Origin: Flavobacterium psychrophilum
GTDB lineage: Bacteria; Bacteroidota; Bacteroidia; Flavobacteriales; Flavobacteriaceae
Direction of reading: 5' to 3'
Length of the DNA: 7,758 nucleotides
Assembly: GCA_945872875.1 (NCBI GenBank)
Contig: CAMCBB010000083.1
Span: forward strand, 1 to 7,758
The notes beneath the pieces are model-generated. The model worked only from the letters and a program-made list of their open reading frames with translations, was not told where the DNA came from and did not search any database. The translations under genes and the position numbers were made by a program. Of the stretch, positions 7,152 to 7,758 are shown piece after piece (position 1 is the first letter of the stretch; each line of letters opens with the position of its first letter).

Positions 7152-7283
7152 TGCTAACAGCCGTTTTGCAAAAGCGGGGTTTGGGCTAAATTTATAGTTT
7201 AATGCTTATCATTTTGGTCAGTGCTAAACCGAAATTAAAGGCTTATTTAGTCCGCAACTTCGCAAACCGGCAAAACGTTAAAA
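7152..7283 (+). repeat. attC-like imperfect inverted repeat, copy 2
   Basis: GCTAAC starts at 7153 and GTTAAAA at 7277, exactly the 124-bp spacing seen in copy 1. The inner arms pair well: GCCGTTTTGC (7160-7169 region) against GCAAACCGGC on the right, 9 of 10 bases. AAAAGCGGG then pairs imperfectly with CCGCAACTTC. Copies 1 and 2 share GCTAACAGC at the left, CAAAACGTTA at the right and AGTGCTAAA near the tip, but differ widely elsewhere. That is how attC sites of different cassettes behave. The right end is GTTAAAA rather than GTTAGCA, consistent with being the last site of an array. Confidence 0.55.
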
Positions 7284-7302
7284 TCAAGCAAAAAAGGTGT
7301 TT

Positions 7303-7326
7303 ATGGCTACTCGCCATTAGGAGTAG
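7303..7326. repeat. Two overlapping small hairpins 3' of the TerB-like gene
   Basis: ATGGC/GCCAT (7303-7317, loop TACTC) and CTACTC/GAGTAG (7307-7326) are mutually exclusive stems. Read on the minus strand they begin 9 nt after the TerB-like stop, and a run of T follows about 10 nt later. This could be a weak terminator for that gene. Confidence 0.35.
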
Positions 7327-7334
7327 TTATAAGA

Positions 7335-7739
7335 TTAATTATTCTGTTCTTTAAAAACTTCCAATAAATAATCGGGAGATAGCATTCGCGTTGGCGATTT
7401 AGCCATGGCTTTAAGGACGCGTTTCATAGCAAATGGATCCAAACCCATCCCAATTCCGATTTCATGAATCCTGATTTCCTCACGTGCATGTAAAATACCG
7501 TCACTGTGCATTAAGAGTGCCAATCGGTAAAATTGTTGAATGCGTTCAAAGTCGTCTTTGATTACTTCGGTTTGGTTTTCTGTATGAAATAATTGCTGAA
7601 ACTCCGTTGGATTTATTTCTAAATCTTCGGCTATTAACGATAGAAATTGGAATTCATTTTTGTGCAATTTTCCATCCACAACCGCAAATGCAATCATATC
7701 GGATAATAAACTTATTTTTTGTGCTTTGGTATTATTCAA
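7335..7739 (-). CDS. TerB-like (TerB/DjlA-type) family protein
   Basis: A 134-residue all-helical cytoplasmic protein of the TerB-like family. These proteins carry paired acidic motifs and are associated with metal binding or envelope-stress complexes. Both motifs are present: VDGKLHKNE at 21-29 and SDGILHAREE at 79-88, each followed by a helix and a 'glD/np-F' segment (INPTEF, LDPFAMKRVL). The length fits a single-domain member. No ATG exists upstream of the first motif within the open frame except Met15. The in-frame stop is at 7755-7757, and TTG at 7739 is the best start because it keeps helix 1 intact (KAQKISLLSDMIAFA). Relatives in flavobacteria are, as I recall, sometimes mislabelled excinuclease subunit B; nothing here supports that. 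It is convergent with the cassette region and ends 52 nt from the last repeat. Family likely; role unknown. Confidence 0.82.
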   Translation of the reverse strand: MNNTKAQKISLLSDMIAFAVVDGKLHKNEFQFLSLIAEDLEINPTEFQQLFHTENQTEVIKDDFERIQQFYRLALLMHSDGILHAREEIRIHEIGIGMGLDPFAMKRVLKAMAKSPTRMLSPDYLLEVFKEQNN

Positions 7740-7758
7740 AATGTTTATTTTTAGCTAA

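Larger units (their letters stand above)
5801..7283 (+). mobile_element. Putative integron-type gene-cassette cluster without an integrase (CALIN-like)
   Basis: Three boundaries of the form GTTAGC/GTTAAA at 5801, 6643 and 7277 divide this stretch into two modules. Each module holds plus-strand genes followed by a long imperfect inverted repeat that looks like an attC site. Module one (about 842 bp) carries the Bor-family lipoprotein and a small membrane protein. Module two (about 634 bp) carries another small membrane protein. Gene direction relative to the repeats (GTT-containing end downstream of the gene) is that of integron cassettes. No tyrosine recombinase or attI site is in the window. 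The alternative is a flavobacterial intergenic repeat family that only resembles attC. The repeats are directly visible; cassette mobility is inferred. Confidence 0.45.

Noticed and set aside
7109..7189. 26-codon frame running into the second attC-like repeat
   Set aside because: Its second half is simply a translation of the repeat arm, and no signal or domain is seen.
5535..7334. CRISPR array or tRNA/rRNA gene in the right-hand intergenic regions
   Set aside because: No regularly spaced direct repeats and no cloverleaf-like sequence were found. The repeats present are inverted and occur once per cassette.
7335..7739. Reading the minus-strand gene as excinuclease ABC subunit B
   Set aside because: It is 134 residues with no helicase motifs; the paired DG-x(5)-E acidic motifs fit the TerB-like family.

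Overview
The window looks like chromosomal DNA of a flavobacterium-like member of the Bacteroidetes. The DNA is AT-rich. One protein carries a type IX secretion (T9SS) C-terminal sorting domain. Signal peptides end in the Bacteroidetes-style 'FAQ' or 'YSQ'. Start codons lack clear Shine-Dalgarno sequences, and boxes resembling the Bacteroidetes promoter pattern (TTG, about 19 nt, TAnnTTTG) lie upstream of two genes.

Left part (1-4770). A housekeeping-type gene, rmuC (60-1421), is followed by a probable two-gene operon. The first operon gene is a di-heme c-type cytochrome lipoprotein of the SO2930/HNE_0200 family (1532-2632). The second is a large secreted seven-bladed FG-GAP/VCBS propeller with an ASPIC/UnbV domain and a T9SS tail (2662-4731). 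A strong palindromic terminator (4736-4768) closes the unit. Both products are predicted to leave the cytoplasm, so a shared role at the cell surface is plausible, but no substrate can be read from the sequence.

Middle (4771-5947). One secreted protein of unknown function (4911-5534) has its own probable promoter. A 413-bp stretch without a convincing gene follows.

Right part (about 5801-7283). This looks like a short run of integron-type gene cassettes. Two long imperfect inverted repeats (about 6518-6649 and 7152-7283) each begin with GCTAAC and contain near-complementary inner arms. They end in GTTAGC or GTTAAA, with exactly the same 124-bp spacing, and are attC-like. They follow small genes that all lie on the plus strand: a Bor-family lipoprotein (5948-6241), a small membrane protein (6294-6497), and another small membrane protein (6746-7012). 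A GTTAGCC boundary at 5801 may mark the left edge. No integrase is visible, so if the reading is right this is a cassette cluster without a local integrase (CALIN-like), and the cassette proteins are envelope-associated.

Right edge. A TerB-like protein (7335-7739, minus strand) converges on the cassette region and is probably part of the conserved backbone.
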